NCBI GenBank assembly: GCA_001724215.1
Contig: MEDW01000008.1
Coordinates: 1 to 45,691, forward strand
Direction of reading: 5' to 3'
Length of the DNA: 45,691 nucleotides
Source: Erythrobacter sp. SCN 62-14
GTDB lineage: Bacteria; Pseudomonadota; Alphaproteobacteria; Sphingomonadales; Sphingomonadaceae
In this document: positions 37,710-45,691 of the stretch, piece after piece
Numbering within the stretch: position 1 is the first letter of the stretch
Layout of the letters: every line of letters begins with the position of its first letter
Notes under the pieces: generated by a model
The model's database searches: none
What the model saw: only the letters and a program-made list of their open reading frames with translations
Told to the model about the DNA's origin: nothing
Made by a program: the position numbers and the translations under genes

Positions 37710-39385
37710 TGCTCCGCCACGCCCTCACCGCCGCCAGCGCGCTTGCGCTTGCCCTTGCCGCCACTCCGGCGCTCGCAGACACGCTGATCGATAATGTCGA
37801 TGGCATCACCATTGGCAAGAACGGCGAAGTGGTGCGCTTTACGGGGCTGGTATTTGATGATGAGGGGCGCATCACCCAAGTCCTCGCCCGCAAGGATAAA
37901 CGCCCCGCGCGGCCCGACTACCTGCTCGATGGCAAGGGGCAGGTGATGCTGCCGGGCATGATCGATGCTCATGTCCATGTGATGGGGATCGGGCTCGGCC
38001 TCCTGACGCTCGATCTGTGGGATACGACCTCGCTTGATGAGGCGCTGGCGCGTATCCGCCAATTTGCCGAGGAAAATCCGGGCCGCCCGTGGATTTTGGG
38101 GCGCGGGTGGAATCAGGAAAAATGGGGCCTTGGCCGCTTCCCCACCGCTGCCGAACTCGACAGCGCGGTGGCTGATCGCCCGGTCTGGCTGGAACGGGCT
38201 GATGGCCATGCCGCATGGGCCAACACCATGGCCATCGAACGCGCAGGCGTCACCGCGAAGACCGCAGACCCGGCAGGCGGGCGGATCATCCGCGATGCGA
38301 GCGGCCGCCCGCAAGGCGTCTTCATCGACCGGGCAAGCGATCTGGTCAGCAAGGTCGTGCCCGCGCCGCGGCCCAAGGAACGCGATCTCGCTCTGGCCGA
38401 GGCGCAAAAGTCACTGATCGCGCGCGGAGTGACAGCGGTGGCCGACATGGGCACGAGCCCTGCCGATTGGGAGACTTATCGCCGCGCGGGCGATGCGGGC
38501 CGACTGAAATTGCGGATCATGGCCTATGCCGATTCGATCGAGACGCTGGAGTTGATGGCAGGTCCGGGACCGGGGCCTTGGCTTTATGACGACCGGCTGC
38601 GGATGGGCGGGGTCAAAATCTATCTCGACGGGGCGCTCGGTTCGCGCGGGGCGGCCTTGAAGTCGCCTTATGCCGATGAACCCACCACGCGGGGCCTGCC
38701 GCTGCTCACTCCTGCCCAGTTGAGAAATCTGATGAGCCGGGCGGCGATGGACGGCTTCCAAACCGCCGTTCACGCGATTGGCGACGCTGCCAATGCCGAA
38801 GTGCTTTCAGCAATCGAGGAGTTGGCCGAAAGCTATGAAGGCGATCGCCGCTGGCGGATTGAACACGCGCAGATCATTGATCCTGCGGACATTCCGATGA
38901 TGGGCCAGCACGGGGTGATTGCCTCAGTCCAGCCGCTGCACCAAACGTCCGACCGGCTGATGGCCGAAGCGCGGCTGGGGCCGGATCGGCTGGAGGGCGC
39001 CTATCCTTGGCGCAGCATTATCGCCGCAGGCGGCAGGCTGGCTTTCGGCTCGGATGCGCCGGTGGAGCCTGCCGATCCCTTTGCCGGTATGGCCGCTGCA
39101 ATCAGCCGCACCGATGCTGATGGTCAGCCCTTTGGCGGCTGGTTCCCCGGGCAGGCGGTGAGCCGCGAGGTTGCGCTGGCGGGCTTTACATCCGGTGCCG
39201 CCTTTGCTGGCTTTGCCGAGGGGCGCTTTGGCCGATTGCTGCCGGGCGAGCGGGCGGATTTCATCTTTGTCGATCGCGATCCGCTGATTGCCTCGCTCGA
39301 TGAACTGCGCCAGACCCGCGTGCTTCAGGTGTGGATTGGCGGCGTGCGGGTGGATGCAGGGGCCAACGGGGACGCGGCGGAGTAA
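37709..39385 (+). CDS. Amidohydrolase family protein (YtcJ-like), exported
   Basis: 558 aa; signal peptide ...ALADT; MLPGMIDAHVHVMG, FGSDAPVEPADPFAGMAAA. Confidence 0.93.
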   Translation: MLRHALTAASALALALAATPALADTLIDNVDGITIGKNGEVVRFTGLVFDDEGRITQVLARKDKRPARPDYLLDGKGQVMLPGMIDAHVHVMGIGLGLLTLDLWDTTSLDEALARIRQFAEENPGRPWILGRGWNQEKWGLGRFPTAAELDSAVADRPVWLERADGHAAWANTMAIERAGVTAKTADPAGGRIIRDASGRPQGVFIDRASDLVSKVVPAPRPKERDLALAEAQKSLIARGVTAVADMGTSPADWETYRRAGDAGRLKLRIMAYADSIETLELMAGPGPGPWLYDDRLRMGGVKIYLDGALGSRGAALKSPYADEPTTRGLPLLTPAQLRNLMSRAAMDGFQTAVHAIGDAANAEVLSAIEELAESYEGDRRWRIEHAQIIDPADIPMMGQHGVIASVQPLHQTSDRLMAEARLGPDRLEGAYPWRSIIAAGGRLAFGSDAPVEPADPFAGMAAAISRTDADGQPFGGWFPGQAVSREVALAGFTSGAAFAGFAEGRFGRLLPGERADFIFVDRDPLIASLDELRQTRVLQVWIGGVRVDAGANGDAAE

Positions 39386-39388
39386 GGC

Positions 39389-40195
39389 TCACTCGGCCGC
39401 GGCAGTCTCACGCTCGGCATCGGCGGCGGCCTTGGCCCGCTGGGCTGCGCCTTCCTGAAAACGCATCAGGATGAGCGAGATTTCGAAGAGCCCCAAAAGC
39501 GGGATCGCAAGGATGATCTGCGAGCCCGGATCAGGCGGCGTCACAATCGCAGCCAGCGCCACCACGCCCACGATCACATAACGCCGCGCGCCCGCCAATT
39601 GGTCGCGGCTGACAAGGCCAGCGCGGTGCAGCAGCAGCAGCAGCACGGGGAGCAGGAAGGTCATCCCAAAGGCGAGGATGAACTGCATCACCAGGCTGAG
39701 GTAATCGCCCGCGCTTGGCAGGGCCTGAATGTCGACCCCGCCCGCGCTGCCGCCAAACCCCAGAAACCATTTGAACGCGGTCGGCATCACAACGAAATAG
39801 GCGAGCGATGCGCCGCCCAGAAACAGCACCGGGGTGGCAATCAGAAACGGCAGAAAAGCGCGCTTTTCCCGCGCATATAGCCCCGGCGCGATAAAGGCCC
39901 AGAGCTGATTGGCGATGATCGGGAAACTCACCATGAAGCCTGCAAACAGCCCCACCTTCAATTCGACGAAGAAGATTTCGGGCAGCTTGGTGAAAATCAA
40001 CTGCCCCTCTCCATCGGGAAAGGCATTCTTGAGCGGCTGGACGAGAAAGCCGAGAATTTCATCAGCGAAGTAAAAGCACACGGCAAAACCCACTGCGAGC
40101 GCCAACACCGATCGCACCAGACGGGTGCGCAGTTCGATCAGGTGATCGAGCAGCGGCGCGCGGGTTTCATCCAGATCTTTTATATCAAACATCAT
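39389..40195 (-). CDS. tatC: Sec-independent protein translocase TatC
   Basis: Start MMFDIKDLDETRAPLLDHLIELRTRL; six TM, LPEIFFVELKVGLFAGFMVSFP. Confidence 0.95.
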   Translation of the reverse strand: MMFDIKDLDETRAPLLDHLIELRTRLVRSVLALAVGFAVCFYFADEILGFLVQPLKNAFPDGEGQLIFTKLPEIFFVELKVGLFAGFMVSFPIIANQLWAFIAPGLYAREKRAFLPFLIATPVLFLGGASLAYFVVMPTAFKWFLGFGGSAGGVDIQALPSAGDYLSLVMQFILAFGMTFLLPVLLLLLHRAGLVSRDQLAGARRYVIVGVVALAAIVTPPDPGSQIILAIPLLGLFEISLILMRFQEGAAQRAKAAADAERETAAAE

Positions 40196-40625
40196 CGCTC
40201 GCCTTGGATGGGCCAGCAGGGGATGACGAGGATGCTGCAGGAGCGCCCGCTGCTGGCGCAGCAGGCGGCTGCGTGGCCGCTGTCGGGGCGGCTGAAGGAG
40301 GCTTCCCCTCACCCGCCTGCCCATCAACCGGCGCCTCAATCGGCGGCGGCCCGGTCATCACCGGATCGCCCAGTTCGGCCTCAGTCAGATGGGCGGTGCG
40401 GCGCATGATTTCCTCGTTCTGCGCCTTCCACTTTTTCTCCATGTCTTCCAGTTCCGCCTCGCGCACCATGGCATCGATCCCGGTGCGGAAATGCGAGGAG
40501 ACACGGCGCACCTTGCCGATCCAGCGCCCCGCCGTGCGCATGGCAAGCGGCATATCCTTCGGCCCGATCACAAGGACCGCGACGATGATAATCACCAGAA
40601 GTTCAGCAGCGCCAATATCAAACAT
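40185..40625 (-). CDS. tatB: Sec-independent protein translocase TatB
   Basis: 146 aa; MFDIGAAELLVIIIVAVLVIGPKDMPLAMRTAGRWIGKVR. Confidence 0.93.
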   Translation of the reverse strand: MFDIGAAELLVIIIVAVLVIGPKDMPLAMRTAGRWIGKVRRVSSHFRTGIDAMVREAELEDMEKKWKAQNEEIMRRTAHLTEAELGDPVMTGPPPIEAPVDGQAGEGKPPSAAPTAATQPPAAPAAGAPAASSSSPAGPSKASDDV

Positions 40626-40706
40626 GGGCCAAGGCCTGCGGCCTCCTTGAAGGGGCTAAAACTCGCTTAAACGCGCCTTCTCAGCGCTTAATTGCCTGCA
40701 AAGCGG

Positions 40707-40943
40707 CTAACCTTGCGTTTTGTCCGCGTTGGCTTTCGCTTCGCTGGCGGCAGCATCACCGCTCGGCGCTTCGATCTGCGGCTTGGCCGGGCTGGCCGGA
40801 GCATCATCTTCGCTCATGCCCTTCTTGAAGCTGGAGATGCCCTTGCCGAAATCGCCCATCATTTCCGAAATCCGCCCGCGCCCGAACAGGACGAGGACGA
40901 CCAGCGCCACGATAAGGATTTGCCAGATGCCGATGCCGCCCAT
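40707..40943 (-). CDS. tatA: Sec-independent protein translocase TatA
   Basis: 78 aa; [42 protein letters not shown]. Confidence 0.95.
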   Translation of the reverse strand: MGGIGIWQILIVALVVLVLFGRGRISEMMGDFGKGISSFKKGMSEDDAPASPAKPQIEAPSGDAAASEAKANADKTQG

Positions 40944-41031
40944 GTGTCTGTCTCTTTCGAAAACCGGTTACGCGTTTGATGCAATATAGGAGTCTTACGC
41001 GCGCGTTTCCACCTTCAATAGGAGGCAGGGC

Positions 41032-41646
41032 TCAATCCGCGTCTTCGGCTTCGGGTTCGTCAGGGTCAAAATGCATCGCGGCATTCATCGCCTCATCCAC
41101 CGGATCGAGCAGGCCGGCGGCGCGCAGTTCGTCAATGCCGGGTAGATCGCGGCGGCTGGCAAGGCCGAAATGATCGAGGAAAGCAGGCGTGGTGGCATAG
41201 ATCACCGGACGGCCCGGCACTTCGCGGCGGCCGGCAAGCCTTATCCAGCCTGCTTCCAGCAGCACGTCGAGCGTGCCGGCGCTGGTCTGCACCCCGCGGA
41301 TCGATTCGATCTCGGCGCGGCTGACCGGTTCGTGATAAGCGATGATGGCGAGCACTTCGGTGGCCGCGCGGCTGAGCCGGCGCACCTGTTCCTTCTCGCG
41401 GCGAAGCAAGTGCGCCAGATCGCTGGCGGTTTCAAAGTGCCAGCGCCCGCCCCGTTCGACCAGATGCACGCCGCGCGTCGCGTAATGATCGGCCAGCGCG
41501 GCCAGCCCTTCGCGCACGTCACCCATCGCCATCCCGCCTAGGTGGGCGGACAGCTGCTCGGGCGTCATGGGGTCTTCGGCGGCGAACAAGGTCGCTTCCA
41601 GCGCGCGGGTGATCGCGTCTTCGCCGGGGGCGGTATCCTCGCTCAC
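41032..41646 (-). CDS. scpB: Segregation and condensation protein B
   Basis: 204 aa, GTG start; EATLFAAEDPMTPEQLSAHLG..., RAATEVLAIIAYHEPVSRAEIESIRGV. Confidence 0.95.
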   Translation of the reverse strand: MSEDTAPGEDAITRALEATLFAAEDPMTPEQLSAHLGGMAMGDVREGLAALADHYATRGVHLVERGGRWHFETASDLAHLLRREKEQVRRLSRAATEVLAIIAYHEPVSRAEIESIRGVQTSAGTLDVLLEAGWIRLAGRREVPGRPVIYATTPAFLDHFGLASRRDLPGIDELRAAGLLDPVDEAMNAAMHFDPDEPEAEDAD

Positions 41647-42428
41647 GCAGGCGCTCCATCGCGCAAACGGCGGATGCGTAAGGGAGCAAAGGCTTCCTCC
41701 TGCTCCAGTTCCGCCTTGCCGCGTTTGGTGAGTTCAAGCGCTGCAACAAAGCTGGAGGCAAGCGCGGAACGCTTCAATTCAGGCGAGGCGTGCGGCGGGA
41801 GAAAATCGCGCAACTCCATCCATTCGAGCGTCACGCCGAGCATCGAGGACACCCGCTCCAGCGCCGAATCGAGCGTCATCACCGGGCGATTGGCCACATG
41901 GTAGATGCGCGGGGCGGTGCGCGCTTTCACCTGCCCATAGGCTTGAATGAGCGCGAAGATATCGCTGCGATACAGGGTCTTGCGGTCAGTGCGCAGGCCT
42001 TCGGGCGCGCCCCGCAAAAACACATCGCGGCCCACCCGGTCGCGCGCCATCAACCGCGCGGCGGCCTCACGCATCGCGCCCAATCGTTGCAGCCGCAATT
42101 GCAGGCGCAGCGCGAGTTCTTCAGGCGATGGGTCTTCCTGTTCCTCCTTGGGCAAAAGCAGCGCGGATTTGAGATAGGCAAGCCAGGCCGCCATCACGAG
42201 GTAATCCGCCGCCAGTTCCAGCCGCATTGCGCCGGCGCGTTCAATATACCCCAGATATTGATCGACCAGCGCAAGGATCGAAATCTGCCGCAAATCCACC
42301 TTTTGCCGCCGCGCCAGATCAAGCAGCAGATCGAGCGGGCCTTCCCAGCCATCCACCTCGATATAAAGCGCATCGTCTGATTGAACGGCAGCGCCGGAAA
42401 ACAGCAGGGGTTCGTCGGCCGAGTTCAC
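41643..42428 (-). CDS. scpA: Segregation and condensation protein A
   Basis: 261 aa, GTG start; DGWEGPLDLLLDLARRQKVDLRQISILALVDQYL. Confidence 0.95.
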   Translation of the reverse strand: MNSADEPLLFSGAAVQSDDALYIEVDGWEGPLDLLLDLARRQKVDLRQISILALVDQYLGYIERAGAMRLELAADYLVMAAWLAYLKSALLLPKEEQEDPSPEELALRLQLRLQRLGAMREAAARLMARDRVGRDVFLRGAPEGLRTDRKTLYRSDIFALIQAYGQVKARTAPRIYHVANRPVMTLDSALERVSSMLGVTLEWMELRDFLPPHASPELKRSALASSFVAALELTKRGKAELEQEEAFAPLRIRRLRDGAPA

Positions 42429-43447
42429 GCCGCCTCGCCTTCGAGCGCCAGCAGCGCATCGCGTTTAGCAATCAGGTCTGAGTGCGCCTCATGCAAGGCG
42501 GGGGCAACCCCGGTGCTGGCAAGCGCCCGGTCAAGCCGCGCGGCGGTGATATCGGACATGGGGGCAAGGCTCTCGCAGATGCCCACCATGTCATCCATCT
42601 TGGCCCAGCAATTGAGCACCAGATCACACCCCGCCGCCTGCGCGCGCGCGGCGCGGGTGGGGACAGGGCCGCCCAAGGCTTCCATGTCGATATCATCGGT
42701 GAGCAGCAGGCCATCAAAGCCGATGGCCCCGCGAATCACCTCAGCAATGATGGTGGGCGACAAGGTCGCGGGATTTTCCGCATCCCACACCGGGAACACC
42801 AGATGCCCCGTCATGCCAATCGGCGCATGAGCAAGGGCGCGGAAGGGCGCAAGGTCAGCTTCCAACTCTTGCGCGCTGGCGTGGACGATGGGGAGCGCCT
42901 TGTGGCTATCGACTTCGCTGCGGCCATGGCCGGGCATGTGCTTGATACAGCCCGCAACGCCGCCTGCGGCAAGCCCTTCAAGGATCGCGCGGCCAAGAGC
43001 TGCCACCTGCATCGGGTCTGCGCCAAGCGAGCGATCGCCGATCACCTCATGCTTACCCGGAAAACGCAGATCGAGCGGCGGGTGATAATCCACAGTGATA
43101 CCCATGGCCGATAATTCGAGCCCCATCGCATGGGCATTGGCACGGGCGGCTTCGATGGCGCTGGCAGGGGCCAGTTGGTACAGCCTGTCAAACGCCTCGC
43201 CCGCCGGATAGGGCGACCAACACGGCGGGCGCAGCCGGGCAACCCGGCCACCTTCCTGATCGATTGAAATCAGCAGCCGATCACGCCCATGCAGGCTTCG
43301 CAGCTCATCGGTGAGCGCGCGCAACTGGCCCGCATCCACGCAATTTCGGCCAAACAGGATATAGCCCGCCGGATCGCACTCGCGGAAGAAAGCGCGCTCA
43401 TCAGCTGTCAGTTCGGGGCCGGTGAGGCCGAAGATCGCCGGGGTCAT
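42425..43447 (-). CDS. nagZ: Beta-N-acetylhexosaminidase
   Basis: Start MTPAIFGLTGPELTADERAFF; ISIDQEGGRVARL, KHMPGHGRSEVDSHKALP, LTDDIDMEALGG. Confidence 0.95.
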   Translation of the reverse strand: MTPAIFGLTGPELTADERAFFRECDPAGYILFGRNCVDAGQLRALTDELRSLHGRDRLLISIDQEGGRVARLRPPCWSPYPAGEAFDRLYQLAPASAIEAARANAHAMGLELSAMGITVDYHPPLDLRFPGKHEVIGDRSLGADPMQVAALGRAILEGLAAGGVAGCIKHMPGHGRSEVDSHKALPIVHASAQELEADLAPFRALAHAPIGMTGHLVFPVWDAENPATLSPTIIAEVIRGAIGFDGLLLTDDIDMEALGGPVPTRAARAQAAGCDLVLNCWAKMDDMVGICESLAPMSDITAARLDRALASTGVAPALHEAHSDLIAKRDALLALEGEAA

Positions 43448-43536
43448 GGGCGCGAGTGTCTCAGCCTCAGGCCCGCCGCGCAAGTGGGGGCCTTCTCCCC
43501 ATGCACAGGCCCATCCACAGACAGCTCAGCCCCGCC

Positions 43537-44235
43537 TTACGGCTTGACCTGACAATCCAGCCCCTCGCCTCGCAACGCCGCGCACAGCGCATCGGCCTCG
43601 GCGCGGGTCGCCGCCACGGCTTGCAGGCGATAGACGATGCCCGCTGCCACTTGCCCTTCGACAACGCGGTGACGCACGCCTTGGAGAGTTTCGGAACGGC
43701 GAGCAAGATCAGCCCACCCCTGTTCGGCCCGCGCGCGGCTGGAATAGGCGGCCAATTGCACGCCTATGCCCTGTGGCACGCCCTGCGCTGCAGGCGCGGC
43801 TTCGCTCGGCGCAGCGCTGGGCGCAGGATCGGGGGCGATGACAGGCACGGGCTTGGCAGGGCTTGCCACAACGGCCTGCGGCGTGCCGCCCTCGCCCACC
43901 AGCGGCGCGACATTACCAGTTCCTGCAAATTCCTTGCCGCCAGGGTCTTCGGGACGTTCCTTGATCGGGCCTTCTGGCGCAGCGATCACGCTGCCATCAG
44001 GCTCTATCGCGCCCTGGCCGATACGATTGGCGGCGAACCACAACAGGCCAAGCAGCGCTGCGCCCAGCACCAGCAGGCCCGCTGCAACAAGGATGATCTG
44101 GCGCGTATCAAGTGCGCCTGCATCGCTGTCATCCTCATCGGATTCGAGCCACGGCAGGCTGTTTTCCGGAACCAGATCAAGCTCGCCCTCGCTCTCGTCC
44201 AACTCCTCATATTCAGCGTTCACAATCGCTGTCAT
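43537..44235 (-). CDS. SPOR domain-containing protein, single TM
   Basis: Start MTAIVNAEYEELDESEGELDLV; TM IILVAAGLLVLGAALLGLLWF; C-terminal GVQLAAYSSRARAEQGWADLARR SPOR. Confidence 0.87.
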   Translation of the reverse strand: MTAIVNAEYEELDESEGELDLVPENSLPWLESDEDDSDAGALDTRQIILVAAGLLVLGAALLGLLWFAANRIGQGAIEPDGSVIAAPEGPIKERPEDPGGKEFAGTGNVAPLVGEGGTPQAVVASPAKPVPVIAPDPAPSAAPSEAAPAAQGVPQGIGVQLAAYSSRARAEQGWADLARRSETLQGVRHRVVEGQVAAGIVYRLQAVAATRAEADALCAALRGEGLDCQVKP

Positions 44236-44269
44236 CGCGCCACCTTTCTTGCCGCCTGCGGGGTGTGGC

Positions 44270-45691
44270 TCACATCTGCTCGACGGCCTCAACACCGAGC
44301 ACGCCCAGCCCGCCGCGGATCACTTGCCCGATTGCGCTGACAAGGAACAGCCTTGCGCCCGTTAGTTGCGCATCCTGTTCCACAATGAAGCGCTTTTCCG
44401 GCGCATCATTGCCAGCGTTCCACAGCGCGTGGAAAGCGCCTGCCAGATCATAGAGGTAAAAGGCAATCCGGTGCGGCTCGCGCGCGCGGGCAGCAGCTTC
44501 GATCTCGCGCGGGAATTGCGCGGCCTTGACGATCAGCGCGAGATCATCTGCGCCGAGGCGATGAAGCGCGGCATCGGACGGTGCATGGCCAGCCTCTGCG
44601 GCCTTCCTCAGCGTCGAACGGATCCGGGCATGGGCATATTGCACATAGAACACCGGGTTATCTTTCGAGGCTTCCACCACCTTGTCGAAATCGAAATCCA
44701 TCTGCGCATCGGGCTTGCGGGTGAGCATGGTGAAGCGAACCACGTCCTTGCCCACCATCTCGACCACGTCCGCGAGCGTCACAAAATTGCCCGAACGCTT
44801 GGACATCTTGAACGGCTGTCCGCCCTTCAGCAATTGCACCATCTGGACGAGCTTGACTTCGAAGGGCTTAGGCGCGCGCCCATCCGCGCTGGTGAGCGCT
44901 GCGACGGCGGCCTTGATCCGTTTCACCGTGCCTGCGTGATCGGCGCCCCAAATATCAACCAGCGCATCGGCGGTCTGGGCCTTCTGGAAATGGTAGGCGA
45001 GATCGGCGCCAAAATAGGTCCAGGCGCCGTTTGATTTCTTGATGGGGCGATCCTGATCGTCGCCGAATTTGGTCGAACGGAACAGGGGGAGTTCCACCGG
45101 CTCCCAGTCCTCAGGCGGGGCTTTGCCCTTGGGCGCTTCCAATACGCCATCGTAAACCAGATCATGCGCGCGCAGCCAGCTTTCCGCCGCATCCACCTTG
45201 CCCGAGGCCTGCAATTCAGCCTCGGAGGAGAACAGATCATGCGCAATGCCAAGCGTTGCGAGATCGGCGCGAATCATGTCCATCATCGCGGCGACCGCGC
45301 GGGTGCGGAACAGCACCAGCCAATCGGCCTCAGGCGCGGCGGCGTAGGTGTCGCCAAATTCAGCCGCCAGCGCCTCACCCACGGGCTTCAGATATTCGCC
45401 GGGATAAAGGCCTTCAGGGATGGTGACGTGTTCACCCAGCGCCTCGCGATAGCGCAAGTGCACCGAGCGGGCGAGGACATCGACCTGCGCGCCGGCATCA
45501 TTCACATAATATTCGCGGATCACCTTGTGGCCGGCAAATTCGAGCAGGCTCGCCAGCGCATCGCCCACCACCGCGCCGCGGCAATGGCCCATGTGCATCG
45601 GGCCAGTGGGATTGGCCGAGACATATTCGACATTGACGGTACTGCCCCCGCCCATTGCTGAGCGGCCGTAATCAGCGCCCAGCATCGCAAT
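44270..45691 (-). CDS. argS: Arginine--tRNA ligase, 5' end truncated by window end
   Basis: [27 protein letters not shown] (HIGH-like), [13 protein letters not shown]-terminal anticodon-binding domain. Confidence 0.96.
   Translation of the reverse strand: MAMLGADYGRSAMGGGSTVNVEYVSANPTGPMHMGHCRGAVVGDALASLLEFAGHKVIREYYVNDAGAQVDVLARSVHLRYREALGEHVTIPEGLYPGEYLKPVGEALAAEFGDTYAAAPEADWLVLFRTRAVAAMMDMIRADLATLGIAHDLFSSEAELQASGKVDAAESWLRAHDLVYDGVLEAPKGKAPPEDWEPVELPLFRSTKFGDDQDRPIKKSNGAWTYFGADLAYHFQKAQTADALVDIWGADHAGTVKRIKAAVAALTSADGRAPKPFEVKLVQMVQLLKGGQPFKMSKRSGNFVTLADVVEMVGKDVVRFTMLTRKPDAQMDFDFDKVVEASKDNPVFYVQYAHARIRSTLRKAAEAGHAPSDAALHRLGADDLALIVKAAQFPREIEAAARAREPHRIAFYLYDLAGAFHALWNAGNDAPEKRFIVEQDAQLTGARLFLVSAIGQVIRGGLGVLGVEAVEQM

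Overview
GC-rich alphaproteobacterial chromosome segment. Gene content and order suggest Sphingomonadales, possibly an Erythrobacter-like genome; this is inferred from gene content only. Minus strand 1-10.9 kb is the division/cell-wall (dcw) cluster mraZ-rsmH-ftsL-ftsI-murE-murF-mraY-murD-ftsW-murG, with murG cut by the window start. Next come two Sphingomonad-type hypothetical proteins, cysK, a 2Fe-2S ferredoxin, a HhH-GPD DNA glycosylase, an S9 peptidase, an SDR, a pterin dehydratase, ccmAB, a membrane protein, map, a DUF3298-like lipoprotein, an M17 aminopeptidase, an SH3-only protein, argC, glnB-glnA, a GH24 lysozyme, tamB-tamA-bpt, ilvA, a beta-hydroxyacid dehydrogenase, an amidohydrolase, and the tatC-tatB-tatA-scpB-scpA-nagZ-SPOR-argS run (argS cut by the window end). 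I saw no tRNA, rRNA, CRISPR array, prophage or transposase. The most unusual signal is in the roughly 430-bp intergenic region upstream of mraZ. There, a mirror-symmetric array of GGGA half-sites at about 10-11 bp spacing (five per side, two degenerate) points inward on an extremely AT-rich core, and the region also carries a perfect 14-bp inverted repeat (GGGAAATCGCGGGA). I interpret it as a candidate expanded MraZ-type operator/promoter or other nucleoprotein assembly site controlling the dcw cluster. Other intergenic signals are a YtrA/GntR-like operator before the S9 peptidase, a sigma-54 promoter before glnB, two REP-like elements and several hairpins. All product calls come from reading the translations; no database search was run.
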